From Mechercharimyces sp. CAU 1602 (GTDB taxonomy: Bacteria; Bacillota; Bacilli; Thermoactinomycetales; JANTPT01): DNA of 64,000 bases. Below the pieces are notes generated by a model. The model ran no database searches. It was not told where the DNA came from and worked only from the letters and a program-made list of their open reading frames with translations. The stretch's first letter is position 1. Each line of letters begins with the position of its first letter. The DNA is taken from positions 1,595,336 through 1,659,335 of the forward strand of contig NZ_JANTPT010000001.1 of the NCBI RefSeq assembly GCF_024753565.1, in the 5' to 3' direction. Position numbers and translations under genes: made by a program. Below, one piece after another: positions 26,537 through 35,850 of this stretch.

Positions 26537-26564
26537 TAGCATATGATTAACTAAAAGCGACAGT
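26537..26564 (-). promoter_or_regulatory. Candidate sigma-K promoter of the SBBP/collagen gene
   Basis: On the minus strand AC (26563-26564), 17 bases, CATATGCTA (26537-26545). This matches the sigma-K pattern (AC, 16-17 bases, CATANNNTA) at every fixed position. The predicted start site is about 25 bases before the GTG codon. The fixed positions are few, so chance matches are possible. Confidence 0.55.
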
Positions 26565-26620
26565 TCCAGCATATGTAAAATATTTTTAAATGCGTTCATC
26601 CACGTACTTTTCAAAGACAT

Positions 26621-26655
26621 AAAAAAAGCATGGAGAGCTGAAAAGCTTTCCATGC
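26621..26655 (-). terminator. Terminator of the pst-phoU operon
   Basis: A 12-bp stem (GCATGGAAAGCT with one mismatch) around TTTC is followed on the minus strand by seven T. It begins about 11 bases after the phoU stop. Confidence 0.92.
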
Positions 26656-26666
26656 AATCACTAAAA

Positions 26667-27326
26667 CTAGTTCAAGTCCACCCTTTTCCCCGTCTCAATA
26701 TAAACAATGCTTTCCGCAATGTTGGTCGCATGATCAGCGATCCGTTCCAAATACCGGCCGACGAAACAGAGTTGCAACGCTACTTCGGTGTACTGCTCCT
26801 GTTCGATCATATACTGTAATAACTCTTTAACCACTTTCTCATAAATATGATCCACTTCATCATCCGTTTTTGCTAATTCGCGCGCTAATTCTACGTTCCC
26901 ATCAATAAAGCTATTAATCCCATCATGCACCATTTTCTGTGTGATTTTAGCCATACGTGGAATATCGACGAGCTCTTTAAAAAGCTTTTGATCGTTACGT
27001 ACCATCTTAACTGTAACTTCTGCAATATTACCCGCCAGATCGGCCATCCGCTCCATATCAGAAGCAATTTTCATAGCGGCAATCACTCTACGTAAATCAG
27101 TGGCAACAGGCTGACGAGTGGCAATCAACAACGCTACCATGTCATCGATCTGATCTTCCATACGGTCGATAACCTCATCTTTTGCCAGTACTTCTTGTGC
27201 CAAATTCACATCCAGATGTACCAATGAGCGAACCGCCTTATCAATGGCAATCTCCAGTTTTTCACCCATGTCCAAAAGTGCTTGTTTCAACTCTTGCAGG
27301 GATTGATCAAATTGTCTCACTACCAC
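26667..27326 (-). CDS. phoU: Phosphate uptake regulator PhoU
   Basis: Helical protein of 219 residues with two PhoU repeats. Metal-binding type patterns are seen, for example DRMEDQIDD near residue 51, SDMERMADLAGNIAEV near 89 and LERIADHATNIAE near 192. It couples Pst transport to the PhoR/PhoP signal and prevents toxic phosphate overload. The start is a GTG, with another GTG two codons later. Last gene of the pst operon, 15 bases after pstB. B. subtilis itself lacks a phoU in this operon; many other Bacillales have one. Confidence 0.94.
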   Translation of the reverse strand: MVVRQFDQSLQELKQALLDMGEKLEIAIDKAVRSLVHLDVNLAQEVLAKDEVIDRMEDQIDDMVALLIATRQPVATDLRRVIAAMKIASDMERMADLAGNIAEVTVKMVRNDQKLFKELVDIPRMAKITQKMVHDGINSFIDGNVELARELAKTDDEVDHIYEKVVKELLQYMIEQEQYTEVALQLCFVGRYLERIADHATNIAESIVYIETGKRVDLN

Positions 27327-27341
27327 TTTTCACTCCTCCCG

Positions 27342-28100
27342 TTACCCGAAACGGCCTGTGATATAATCCTCTGTTTTTTGATTTTCTGGTGTGGAGAACA
27401 ACTTCTCTGTATCACTGTATTCAACAAGATCACCATTTAGAAAAAACGCTGTCTTATCCGAAATTCGCGCCGCTTGTTGCATATTGTGAGTAACAATGAC
27501 GATGGTATAATTCTTCTTCAGTTCCTGCATTAACTCCTCAATCTTGCCCGTTGAAATCGGATCAAGGGCAGATGTCGGCTCGTCCATTAAAATGATTTCT
27601 GGTTCTACCGCTAATGCGCGTGCAATACAGAGACGCTGTTGTTGTCCTCCCGACAAACCAGTAGCTCGATCTTTAAGGCGATCCTTCACTTCGTCCCACA
27701 ATGCAGATTGTTGTAGGCTTCTCTCTACAATTTCATCTAGCTTCTTCCGATCGCGAGTACCATGGATACGCGGACCATAGGCAATGTTATCATAGATGCT
27801 TTTTGGGAACGGATTGGGGGATTGAAATACCATTCCAACTTGCTTGCGCAGTACCTCTACATCTACGCGCTTATCATAGATATTTTCCCCATGGATATTA
27901 ATTTCACCTTCAATACGCACTCCCTCGATCATATCGTTCATGCGATTTAATGTGCGCAGAAAGGTAGACTTCCCACATCCAGATGGTCCGATCAGCGCAG
28001 AGACAGAATAGGAATCCATGTCCATCGATATCTGATTTAATGCCTTCTTTTCTCCGTAATAAAGATCTAATTTATCTACAGAAATTGCTATATGCGACAT
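27342..28100 (-). CDS. pstB: Phosphate ABC transporter ATP-binding protein PstB
   Basis: ABC ATPase of 252 residues. Walker A is GPSGCGKST near residue 38, the signature is LSGGQQQRL near 150 and Walker B is [12 protein letters not shown] near 169. [15 protein letters not shown] is typical of PstB. The ATG at 28100 follows AAGGAGGGAAAGC; a longer frame from 28160 would overlap pstA. There is only one pstB copy here, while B. subtilis has two in tandem. Confidence 0.96.
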   Translation of the reverse strand: MSHIAISVDKLDLYYGEKKALNQISMDMDSYSVSALIGPSGCGKSTFLRTLNRMNDMIEGVRIEGEINIHGENIYDKRVDVEVLRKQVGMVFQSPNPFPKSIYDNIAYGPRIHGTRDRKKLDEIVERSLQQSALWDEVKDRLKDRATGLSGGQQQRLCIARALAVEPEIILMDEPTSALDPISTGKIEELMQELKKNYTIVIVTHNMQQAARISDKTAFFLNGDLVEYSDTEKLFSTPENQKTEDYITGRFG

Positions 28101-28113
28101 GTGCTTTCCCTCC

Positions 28114-29034
28114 TTAAGGTTTTTGCTGAAACTTATTACGTAAATATATCGCAATCGCATTCATTGAGAGTAACACACCCAGCAAGACAATAATGCCAGC
28201 TGCTGCAAGGAATTGGAACTCCTCCTTTGGTTGTCCAACCCAACTATAAATCTGAATAGGTAGTACAGTAAACGAATCCAGCACATTTTCCGGAGTAAAA
28301 GCGACATACGTAGCAGCACCGATCATAATTAACGGAGCTGTCTCCCCAATCGCACGCGAGAGTGCAAGAATCGTACCTGTTAAAATTCCTGGCATCGCAT
28401 AAGGTAGTACCACCTTTTGAATTGTTTGCCAGCGTGTCGCGCCCATGGCATAGGATGCGTTCCGCAAAGCTTGAGGTACACTTACAATCGCTTCGCGAGA
28501 AGCGACAATCACGATCGGCAATACCAATAAGGACATGGTAAATGCTCCAGCCAAAATACTTGGACCTAAGCCGAACTCTCGTACAAACAACGTAAGGCCC
28601 AAAATCCCAAACACGATAGAAGGAACTCCAGCCAAGTTACTAATATTGAGCTGAATGAGACGACTAAACCAGTTCTTACGTGCATATTCCTCCAAATAGA
28701 TCGAGGTAGCTACACCTAAAATAAATGTAATGGGAGTGGTTAACCCAATCACCCAGATAGAGCCCCACAAAGCGGCTTTAATCCCCGCACGTTCAGGCAG
28801 GCGCGACGCAAAGTTTTCAAAAAAGTGAGGAGTAATCCAAGCTGCCCCATCGCGGAAAACGTCGATGAGTAACACTGCCAGTACCACAATCCCAAATAGC
28901 GTCGAGAGAAAGAACAAGCCGAAGGCAAGTCGATTTTTAAAACGCCGGAATCCAACCCGCCTCCGTTCTTTATTTGCAGAACCCTGATCATTAGCTGATA
29001 TATTTCTGCTTTCGCTGATGGAATCACCTCGCAT
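28114..29034 (-). CDS. pstA: Phosphate ABC transporter permease PstA
   Basis: Membrane permease of 306 residues with about six transmembrane segments. The coupling loop is in [24 protein letters not shown] and [14 protein letters not shown] follows. The ATG at 29034 shares one base with the pstC stop (TGATG) and follows GGAGG; an in-frame TTG lies one codon earlier. It pairs with PstC to form the channel. Confidence 0.95.
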   Translation of the reverse strand: MRGDSISESRNISANDQGSANKERRRVGFRRFKNRLAFGLFFLSTLFGIVVLAVLLIDVFRDGAAWITPHFFENFASRLPERAGIKAALWGSIWVIGLTTPITFILGVATSIYLEEYARKNWFSRLIQLNISNLAGVPSIVFGILGLTLFVREFGLGPSILAGAFTMSLLVLPIVIVASREAIVSVPQALRNASYAMGATRWQTIQKVVLPYAMPGILTGTILALSRAIGETAPLIMIGAATYVAFTPENVLDSFTVLPIQIYSWVGQPKEEFQFLAAAGIIVLLGVLLSMNAIAIYLRNKFQQKP

Positions 29035-29966
29035 CAATATTCCTCCTTATAGCGACGAGCAATAAATTGCGCCAACATATTCATAATAAATGTAAAGATA
29101 AATAAGGTCATACCGACAGCATAGATGGAAAGGTACGGTGTACTTCCATATGTGTTATCCCCAGTAGCCGCTTGAACCATATAAGCCGTCATCGTTTGAA
29201 TCGAATCCGTCATATCTAATGTTAAGTTTGGCGTAGCACCTGCAGCGATAGTAACAATCATCGTCTCTCCAATCGCTCTGGAAATACCCAGCACAAACGA
29301 GGCAATCACACCTGACAGAGCGGCTGGTAGAACCACTCTGACCGCCACCTCCAATTTGGTCGCCCCTAAAGCATACGCTGCCTCGCGAATTCCACGAGGT
29401 ACAGAACGCATAGCGTCTTCTGACAACGAAGCAATCATAGGGATAATCATAATACCTACCACTAAGCTAGCGCTAAGTGCGTTAAACACACCCATGCCCG
29501 GGAAAACCTGTCGTAATAACGGTGTTACAAAGGTAAGGGCAAAAAACCCATATACAATCGTCGGAATCCCAGCCAAAACTTCTAACATCGGCTTTACTAC
29601 TTTCCGCAATCCATCTGGAGCATATTCACTTAGAAAAATAGCACTACCAATTCCGATGGGGATTGCCACGAACGCTGCACCCACTGTCACCAACAACGTT
29701 CCTGCCACTAGCGGCATAATCCCAAATTCTCGCTGTTCCGCGCTAAATAATGCAGTCCATTTGTCTGCGGTTACAAACTCTAAAAATGAAACCTCGCGAA
29801 AGAAGGCAACCGTTTCAAAGAGCAATGTAAGAACGATCCCTATTGTTGTAAATACAGATATCAATGCCATAAATAATAATACTTTCGGGATTAATGCTTC
29901 GACCCGATGACGTCCTGTCCGGGGAGAACGGAAGCGACTCCCGTTATGTTGTGCCACTTTATCCAA
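29034..29966 (-). CDS. pstC: Phosphate ABC transporter permease PstC
   Basis: Membrane permease of 310 residues with about six transmembrane segments. The inner-membrane component motif [22 protein letters not shown] is followed by [15 protein letters not shown]. The start is a TTG at 29966 with AAAGGAGAGG upstream. Separated from pstS by a 91-base gap containing a hairpin. Confidence 0.95.
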   Translation of the reverse strand: MDKVAQHNGSRFRSPRTGRHRVEALIPKVLLFMALISVFTTIGIVLTLLFETVAFFREVSFLEFVTADKWTALFSAEQREFGIMPLVAGTLLVTVGAAFVAIPIGIGSAIFLSEYAPDGLRKVVKPMLEVLAGIPTIVYGFFALTFVTPLLRQVFPGMGVFNALSASLVVGIMIIPMIASLSEDAMRSVPRGIREAAYALGATKLEVAVRVVLPAALSGVIASFVLGISRAIGETMIVTIAAGATPNLTLDMTDSIQTMTAYMVQAATGDNTYGSTPYLSIYAVGMTLFIFTFIMNMLAQFIARRYKEEY

Positions 29967-29996
29967 CTAAATCCTCTCCTTTCGTAAAACGGCAAA

Positions 29997-30040
29997 CGTG
30001 CGGTGCGCTAAGGGAACACATTCCCTGAGTACACCACACG
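29997..30040 (-). other. Hairpin in the pstS-pstC gap
   Basis: Stems CGTGCGGTG/CACCACACG (outer, with a mismatch) and AGGGAA/TTCCCT (inner) form an extended hairpin. No T run follows, so it looks like an mRNA-stabilising or attenuating element that would let pstS be made in excess over the transporter genes. Confidence 0.6.
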
Positions 30041-30057
30041 ATCCCTATCCAATATTC

Positions 30058-30987
30058 CTACTTAATCAGCTCTAACGCTTTCTCGTATTCTTCCTCTGGC
30101 ATCAAGATATATCCTACACTTGGAATTAACTCTTTGCCATCCGTTAAGTAATATTCAATAAACGCTTTTACTTCTTTTTTCTGTAATGCTTGTTTGTTCG
30201 GATAGATGAAGACTGGACGAGAAAGCTTATATGATCCATCATTAATTGTCTCTTCAGTCGGTTCTACTGCATCGGCATCCGCTTTAATCTTAACAGCTTT
30301 CAGCTTATCTTTATTTTCGATGTAATAATGGTATCCGAAGTATCCCAAACTGTATTCGTCACCCGCAACTCCTGTAATCAACACATTATCGTCTTCACTC
30401 TGTTGATAATCAGTACGGCTTTTCCCTTCTTCGCCCACCACTTCATCTGTAAAGTAATCAAAGGTTCCCGAAGAGGTTCCTGGCCCGTATAATTTAATTG
30501 GTTTATCTGGGAAGTCCGAACGCACGTCTTTCCATGACTTCACTTTACTATCTGGTTCCCATATCTTCTTTAATTCTTCCATCGTCAGTTCATCGACGAA
30601 GTCGTTATCTTTGTTTACAACTACGGTAATGCCATCGAAGGCGACTGGAATTTCAATCGGCTCTATATTATTTTCTTTTGCTTTGTTGGTCTCTTCATCT
30701 TTAATCGGGCGAGAAGCGTTATTAATATCGATTTCACCCTTCACCCACTTCTCAAAGCCGCCACCTGTACCAGAAGTACTAACATTCACCTCTACCTCAG
30801 GGTTTTCCATCATAAATTCTTCTGCCATCGCTTGAGTGATTGGATATACTGTGCTGGATCCATCAATTTTTACTGTACCTGATAGTTCAGCCCCATTTTT
30901 ATTTCCTTCTTCGCTGCTACTACAGCCGATCATCATACCAAATGATAGAGCAAAGGCCCCAACTAAAAGTATGGTGCGCTTAAACAT
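30058..30987 (-). CDS. pstS: Phosphate-binding lipoprotein PstS
   Basis: Substrate-binding lipoprotein of 309 residues for high-affinity phosphate uptake. The signal peptide ends in a lipobox (MMIGC, Cys 22), so the protein is tethered to the outer face of the membrane. Phosphate-binding loops are visible: DGSSTVYPITQ near residue 43, SGTGGGFEKW near 72 and GPGTSSGTFDYF near 168. First gene of the pst operon, with a three-repeat Pho box upstream. Confidence 0.96.
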   Translation of the reverse strand: MFKRTILLVGAFALSFGMMIGCSSSEEGNKNGAELSGTVKIDGSSTVYPITQAMAEEFMMENPEVEVNVSTSGTGGGFEKWVKGEIDINNASRPIKDEETNKAKENNIEPIEIPVAFDGITVVVNKDNDFVDELTMEELKKIWEPDSKVKSWKDVRSDFPDKPIKLYGPGTSSGTFDYFTDEVVGEEGKSRTDYQQSEDDNVLITGVAGDEYSLGYFGYHYYIENKDKLKAVKIKADADAVEPTEETINDGSYKLSRPVFIYPNKQALQKKEVKAFIEYYLTDGKELIPSVGYILMPEEEYEKALELIK

Positions 30988-31061
30988 AACTGTGTTTCCC
31001 CCTTGGGCGAGTGTGAATTAACTTCTACAATTCATAGATTAGCGTACCCATTTTGTGAGAT

Positions 31062-31089
31062 CATAAACGAAATGTAAAGGTTATGTTAA
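31062..31089 (-). promoter_or_regulatory. Pho box (PhoP-binding repeats) of the pst operon
   Basis: On the minus strand TTAACA (31084-31089), TTTACA (31073-31078) and TTTATG (31062-31067) repeat every 11 bases with 5-base spacers. This is the direct-repeat pattern bound by Bacillus PhoP. It lies 75-102 bases before pstS. Confidence 0.82.
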
Positions 31090-31149
31090 AGCGTAGAAAT
31101 AAAATGCTCCAATCATAGAATGGACTACAACTCTCTAACTCAATACACA

Positions 31150-31186
31150 ACGAAAGACACACGCTTAATCCACGTGTGTCTTTCTA
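31150..31186 (-). terminator. Terminator of phoPR
   Basis: GAAAGACACACG and CGTGTGTCTTTC form a perfect 12-bp stem with a nine-base loop, directly after the phoR stop. The downstream T run is short and interrupted. Confidence 0.75.
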
Positions 31187-32959
31187 TTAGTTATCGCTAG
31201 ATTTTTCCTTGTGTTCCATGAATACCAGCGGAAACGTAGCAGAAAAGGTCGTTCCTTCTCCCACAGAACTCTTCACCTCTAATTTACCCTCATGTGCCTC
31301 CACTAAGTGTTTTACAATAGCTAAGCCTAAGCCTGTTCCTCCAGATTCGCGCGAACGTGCTTTATCTACCCGATAAAAACGCTCAAATATACGGGATAAA
31401 TCCTCTTCAGGTATCCCAATTCCTGTGTCTTTTACCTCCAGACGCCATTCATCGGCTATCTGTATCACTTCAACAGTGATCTGTCCTCCAGGTGGCGTAT
31501 AGGCAATCGCGTTAGAAAGTAAATTGAGCAGGATTTGCTCAAATCGATCTCTATCGATATATACAGGGAAAGGATTCTCTATACATAGCTGCAAGTCCTG
31601 TTGTCGCTTTTCCACTTTTGTACGGAAAGAACGTACTGTAGACACCACTAACTCATCTACTTGTACCCAGTCTCGCTCCAATGTTAACTTTTTCGACTCA
31701 ATCCGGGATAGATCCAACAAATCACTAATTAACCGTTCTAAGCGTAAACTTTCTCCCAACACAATGTTTAAAAACTCACGCGCGGTCTCCTTATCATCAA
31801 TCGCACCATCTAATAAAGTCTCTGTAAATCCTCGCAATGAGGTGACAGGTGTTTTTAATTCATGGGAAACATTTGCGACAAACTCAGTTCTCATTTTTTC
31901 TAAACGACGTATAGCGGTAATATCATGAAGAACAGCTACTACGCCTAGCCTTTCATTTTGACCCCCAATTGGTACCACCCGCACTTCAATGATCCGATCT
32001 TCAGGAAGATACAGATGAATCTCTTCGCGAATTCGTTCCCCCTGTTCGATACAACGGTTTAAAAGTGTGCGAATTTCATGCGGATAAGGAATCATCTGCA
32101 CATCCGTACCTATTACCTGCTCATTTTCTACTCCTAACATTTCTTCCAGCGCTCGATTAGCTAAATTAATTTCTCCTTTTCCATTAACCATGAGCAAACC
32201 ACTGTCCATCGTCTCAATGACAGTGGTTAATCGACGCTTACTTTTACGCACTGATGCCATCTGCTTCTGATGACTACTTGCCATTCGATTAATCGCTTGC
32301 CCTAGGCGACCGATCTCATCCTCACTCTGAACCGTCACGATACGCTGAAAGTTTTTTTGTGCAATATCTGTAGCAATTCGGGTCACCTCTTCTATTGGCT
32401 TCGTCAATCCGTATGCCATCAGCGCACTTACGCCTACCGCTAGCATCACAGCGATCACACCGACTAAAAGTAGATATATCCAATATCGAAGAATACTACT
32501 ACCAAACGATGAATCCACTAGCTCAATCCGAACTGCCCCCGTAACTTCTTGCTTACTGTTTAAGATAGGAACAATAACAACTTGAGATTGATCCCATAGT
32601 GTAGAGCTTGTATATGATTCACCCGACTCAAATACCCTTTGTACTTGTCGCTTCTCAGAAGCCGAATCGCGCTTCCGCTCACTTTCATCCGCTACGCTCT
32701 CCTCTTTAGAAGAAAACAGAGATACTTCCGCTTGTAATATTTGAGAGTATGTTCTGCCTGCCTCTTGCCACGAGGCATGCTGAACATCATCTCTGTCAAT
32801 AGCGGTAACAATCATGTTGGCCTCTTGCAACAAACGCTCTTCTATTCTTTCGTTATAAGAAGACTTAGCTAAAGAAATTACAATAATACCAGTCACGAGT
32901 ATTGAAATGCTAATCGCCCACAAAAACTGAGTGGTTAATCTTTTACGTAGCGTTTTCAT
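31187..32959 (-). CDS. phoR: Phosphate-starvation sensor histidine kinase PhoR
   Basis: Kinase of 590 residues. TM1 lies near residues 10-30, then an extracellular domain of about 130 residues, TM2 near 163-188, and HAMP near 190-240. A PAS domain with GLLMVNGKGEINLANRALEE follows near 253. The phospho-acceptor box is FVANVSHELKTP near 361, and the ATP-binding domain has NLLSNAIAYTPPGG, DTGIGIPEEDL and GGTGLGLAIVKH. ATG overlaps the phoP stop by four bases. It signals to PhoP; the Pho box of pstS is the likely local target. Confidence 0.94.
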   Translation of the reverse strand: MKTLRKRLTTQFLWAISISILVTGIIVISLAKSSYNERIEERLLQEANMIVTAIDRDDVQHASWQEAGRTYSQILQAEVSLFSSKEESVADESERKRDSASEKRQVQRVFESGESYTSSTLWDQSQVVIVPILNSKQEVTGAVRIELVDSSFGSSILRYWIYLLLVGVIAVMLAVGVSALMAYGLTKPIEEVTRIATDIAQKNFQRIVTVQSEDEIGRLGQAINRMASSHQKQMASVRKSKRRLTTVIETMDSGLLMVNGKGEINLANRALEEMLGVENEQVIGTDVQMIPYPHEIRTLLNRCIEQGERIREEIHLYLPEDRIIEVRVVPIGGQNERLGVVAVLHDITAIRRLEKMRTEFVANVSHELKTPVTSLRGFTETLLDGAIDDKETAREFLNIVLGESLRLERLISDLLDLSRIESKKLTLERDWVQVDELVVSTVRSFRTKVEKRQQDLQLCIENPFPVYIDRDRFEQILLNLLSNAIAYTPPGGQITVEVIQIADEWRLEVKDTGIGIPEEDLSRIFERFYRVDKARSRESGGTGLGLAIVKHLVEAHEGKLEVKSSVGEGTTFSATFPLVFMEHKEKSSDN

Positions 32960-33666
32960 CCAGACTTCGGTCCTTCAAACTTGTAGCCAATTCCCCGTAC
33001 GGTTTTAATATAAATAGGTTTCCGAGTATCTTTTTCTATTTTTTCTCGTAAATGACTCACATGTACATCTACAATGCGTGAATCTCCCACGAAGTCATAA
33101 TTCCAAACTGCATTTAATAACTGATCTCGTGATAACACTCTACCCTTACTCCTAGCCATAAAGAGCAACAATTCAAATTCCTTAGGTGTAAGCTCTAACA
33201 ATTCACCGTCTAATTTTGCTTCATACCCTTCAGGTAGTATCATCAACTCTCCTATATGGATACACTCTTCCTTCGATTCAGCAGATACAGGGGCATGAAC
33301 AGCTTCCACTCGGCGAAATATTGCTTTAATGCGAGCCAGTAACTCCCTAGGGCTAAAAGGCTTTGTCATATAGTCATCAGCGCCGAGCTCTAATCCTAGC
33401 ACACGATCAAACTCTTCGTTTTTAGCTGTGAGCATAAGGATGGGCATATAATGTTTTTCTTGGCGTAAGCGCCGACAAACTTCAAGTCCATCCATTTGAG
33501 GTAGCATTAAGTCTAAAACGACTAAATCTGGATCTTGGTTTTTTGCCATCTCCAATGCAGTAGAGCCATCTGTAGCAATATCAACTTTATATCCTTCTTT
33601 TTCTAAGTTGAATTGGACTAGCTTAACAATAGAGGGCTCATCATCTACGACGAGAATACGCTTCAT
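32956..33666 (-). CDS. phoP: Phosphate-starvation response regulator PhoP
   Basis: OmpR-type regulator of 236 residues. The receiver domain has the acidic pair DDE near residue 8, the phospho-acceptor Asp in VVLDLMLPQMDG near 52 and the Lys in MTKPFSPREL near 100. The winged-helix domain has LTPKEFELLLFMARSKGRVLSR from about 163. The start is ATG 33666 behind GGAGAAGGGG; one codon earlier is a TTG. It is expected to bind the repeats ahead of pstS. Confidence 0.95.
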   Translation of the reverse strand: MKRILVVDDEPSIVKLVQFNLEKEGYKVDIATDGSTALEMAKNQDPDLVVLDLMLPQMDGLEVCRRLRQEKHYMPILMLTAKNEEFDRVLGLELGADDYMTKPFSPRELLARIKAIFRRVEAVHAPVSAESKEECIHIGELMILPEGYEAKLDGELLELTPKEFELLLFMARSKGRVLSRDQLLNAVWNYDFVGDSRIVDVHVSHLREKIEKDTRKPIYIKTVRGIGYKFEGPKSG

Positions 33667-33738
33667 CAATACCCCTTCTCCCTGTATTTATGTGTGAGAA
33701 TACATTCTCTTCCTTTCTCATCATAGCATAAATAAAAA

Positions 33739-33787
33739 AAGAGAGACCAAAAAAAAGAGTATCCGGAAATAGCCCCTTCTCTCTTCA
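33739..33787 (-). terminator. Possible terminator after the MaoC-like gene
   Basis: AAGAGAGA and TCTCTCTT could form a stem around a long loop of about 30 bases, followed on the minus strand by TTTTTTT. The long loop makes it a weak candidate. Confidence 0.4.
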
Positions 33788-33856
33788 AAGGGTCCCGATT
33801 ACTCCTAGAATATATATCACACCAACCATTTGACCGCAGCTCTCAGCTATTTATCT

Positions 33857-34333
33857 TTAAAAATTATCATAGGTTTGCTGTAAGATCGACTTCGTTATAG
33901 GCGGAATCACCTGTATTTCACCCACAGTCACATCTTCCGATTGTTCATTCTGTATATGAACAGCCACTGATATCCGCTGCTGAATTTCATCCTTGTGTAT
34001 TACTTCTAGTGAGCACTCCACCCGTTCTCCATGAGTCACCTGTTTAGGAAATGTGAGAGACTGGGCACAAATGAGACTCCCTGCACCTGGTAATTTCGTA
34101 GATATCAAAGACTCTACCCAGCCACTTAATAACCCGGAAGGGACCAACAACTGTTCATATGGGGTTTGATGCACATAATTAGCTTCTACAAACACTGGAT
34201 TTGTATCGTCTGTCAGCCCAAGATATAAGACAATATCCCGAACTGCTAATACCTTCTTCTCATGGACGCTCTCCCCTATTTTTAATTCATCCCATCTCTT
34301 CCCTTGTCCTCTTTTTTGCCCCAACACGCTCAT
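33857..34333 (-). CDS. MaoC-like hotdog-domain protein
   Basis: Small hotdog-fold protein of 158 residues resembling the MaoC dehydratase family. The early part LKIGESVHEKKVLAVRDIVLYLGLTDDTNPVFVEANY lies where the family has its substrate tunnel, but the usual Asp-His hydratase dyad (DxNPxHxD) reads DTNPVFVEA. The catalytic His therefore seems absent and activity as a hydratase is doubtful. GAGGAGGACG precedes the ATG. It stands alone between phoP and the divergent SGNH gene. Confidence 0.72.
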   Translation of the reverse strand: MSVLGQKRGQGKRWDELKIGESVHEKKVLAVRDIVLYLGLTDDTNPVFVEANYVHQTPYEQLLVPSGLLSGWVESLISTKLPGAGSLICAQSLTFPKQVTHGERVECSLEVIHKDEIQQRISVAVHIQNEQSEDVTVGEIQVIPPITKSILQQTYDNF

Positions 34334-34517
34334 CGTCCTCCTCTTTGTATGCGCTTACATTATATCGTTTTCCAGATATGAACTCAATGAATTACAATTT
34401 CGTCACAACTATGCTGTATCCCTTGATTTTTTCCTTCTAAATCAGCGAAAATAGAATAGTAAGTGAATAACGCATCATATACACTCATTAATTTGAAGTT
34501 AGAACGGAGTTCTATTT

Positions 34518-35798
34518 ATGAAAAAATGGAAAAAAATTGTTTTTATATTGATAACAGTCTCCATTTTCCTGACTGCTTATGTACTAGATACTATCATTTT
34601 AAAGGAACCTGTTGTAGGTGAACACCCTTCTGCTCAACAAAACACCCTGAGTATAAATGAACCCAAACAGCCCACCCCTTCAACCTCATGGATATCCACA
34701 TGGAGTACAGCTCATCAGCCACCTTCTGGAGCCGCACAAACAGGCATCACAAATCGAACCTTGCGCATGATTATTCGTCCCTCGATCGGCGGAAACAAAG
34801 TTCGGGTTCATCTTACTAATCCATATGGAGATACAGCAGTTGCCTTCAAGGAGGTAACCATAGGGTTAGTTAAAGAAGGTGCAACCTTAGTTCCTGGTTC
34901 ACTTCACACCGCTACCTTTGATGGTAAGCAACATATCACATTAGCTGTAGGTGAAGAAGTCTATAGTGATCCCATAAACATGGTGGTTTCACCAGAAACA
35001 GATATTGCGATCAATCTATATATTCCAGGCAGAAGTGGAGCGATGAGTTGGCACCGCATTGCTAAACAAACTTCTTACTTATCGACACCAGGAAATTATT
35101 CCTTAGACCCATCTGAGCATGCCTTCGCCTCTTCCCTTTACTCTTGGTTTTATATCGCTGGATTAGATGTACAACGCCTAGATCAAACCTTTTATACCCT
35201 TGTTACTGTGGGAGATTCAATTACAGATGGTTCCACCTCTACACAAGATAACAACCAACGATATCCCAACCATTTGGCTACGTTACTACGCCAAGAAGAT
35301 TTACCGATCGCCGTCGTTAATACTGGGATTTCGGGAAATAAACTTTTGCGTGACCATCCGATTTATGGAGAAAAACTTTTGGGTCGCTTTCAGCGCGATG
35401 TGCTACAACGCTCTGGTGTTACTGATGTCATCGTTTTAATTGGAATAAATGATATTGGAGCACAACCTACTATCTCTGCTGAAACAATGATTGCCGGTTA
35501 TCGAAAACTGATCAGGGAGGCACACGATCAAGACGTTCGTATTTATCTGGGTACACTTCTTCCATATAAGGGCGCTCGGTTTTACACTGCAGAGGGTGAA
35601 CGTGTCCGCCAACAAGTAAATGAATGGATTCGCCAAAGCGGTGAAGCAGACGCTGTTATCGATTTTGAGCATGCACTTCAAGATCCTGCCGACCCACAGC
35701 GTCTCCTCCCCATCTATGATTCTGGCGATCACTTACACCCAAGTGATCTAGGATATCAAAAGATGGCACAGACGGCCTACCTCTCTCTGCTTCCATAA
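34518..35798 (+). CDS. Membrane-anchored SGNH/GDSL hydrolase
   Basis: Protein of 426 residues with one N-terminal hydrophobic segment (about residues 8-27) that anchors it or serves as a signal peptide. A beta-rich region of about 170 residues follows. The hydrolase domain has all four SGNH blocks: GDSITDG near 234 (Ser), NTGISGNKL near 275 (Gly), GINDIG near 308 (Asn) and DHLHPSDLGY near 406 (Asp and His). It should be an outward-facing esterase; the substrate is unknown. AACGGAGTT precedes the ATG. It is not part of the usual Bacillus order here. Confidence 0.85.
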   Translation: MKKWKKIVFILITVSIFLTAYVLDTIILKEPVVGEHPSAQQNTLSINEPKQPTPSTSWISTWSTAHQPPSGAAQTGITNRTLRMIIRPSIGGNKVRVHLTNPYGDTAVAFKEVTIGLVKEGATLVPGSLHTATFDGKQHITLAVGEEVYSDPINMVVSPETDIAINLYIPGRSGAMSWHRIAKQTSYLSTPGNYSLDPSEHAFASSLYSWFYIAGLDVQRLDQTFYTLVTVGDSITDGSTSTQDNNQRYPNHLATLLRQEDLPIAVVNTGISGNKLLRDHPIYGEKLLGRFQRDVLQRSGVTDVIVLIGINDIGAQPTISAETMIAGYRKLIREAHDQDVRIYLGTLLPYKGARFYTAEGERVRQQVNEWIRQSGEADAVIDFEHALQDPADPQRLLPIYDSGDHLHPSDLGYQKMAQTAYLSLLP

Positions 35799-35812
35799 TT
35801 CCGCTCATCTGC

Positions 35813-35850
35813 TATGACTTCTTCTTTAGAGTATCCTAGAAGAAGTCATC
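35813..35850. terminator. Bidirectional terminator between SGNH hydrolase and PH-domain genes
   Basis: ATGACTTCTTCT and AGAAGAAGTCAT form a 12-bp stem with a 13-base loop, with a T-rich tail on the plus side. It overlaps the last codons of the minus-strand ydbT-like gene. Confidence 0.75.
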
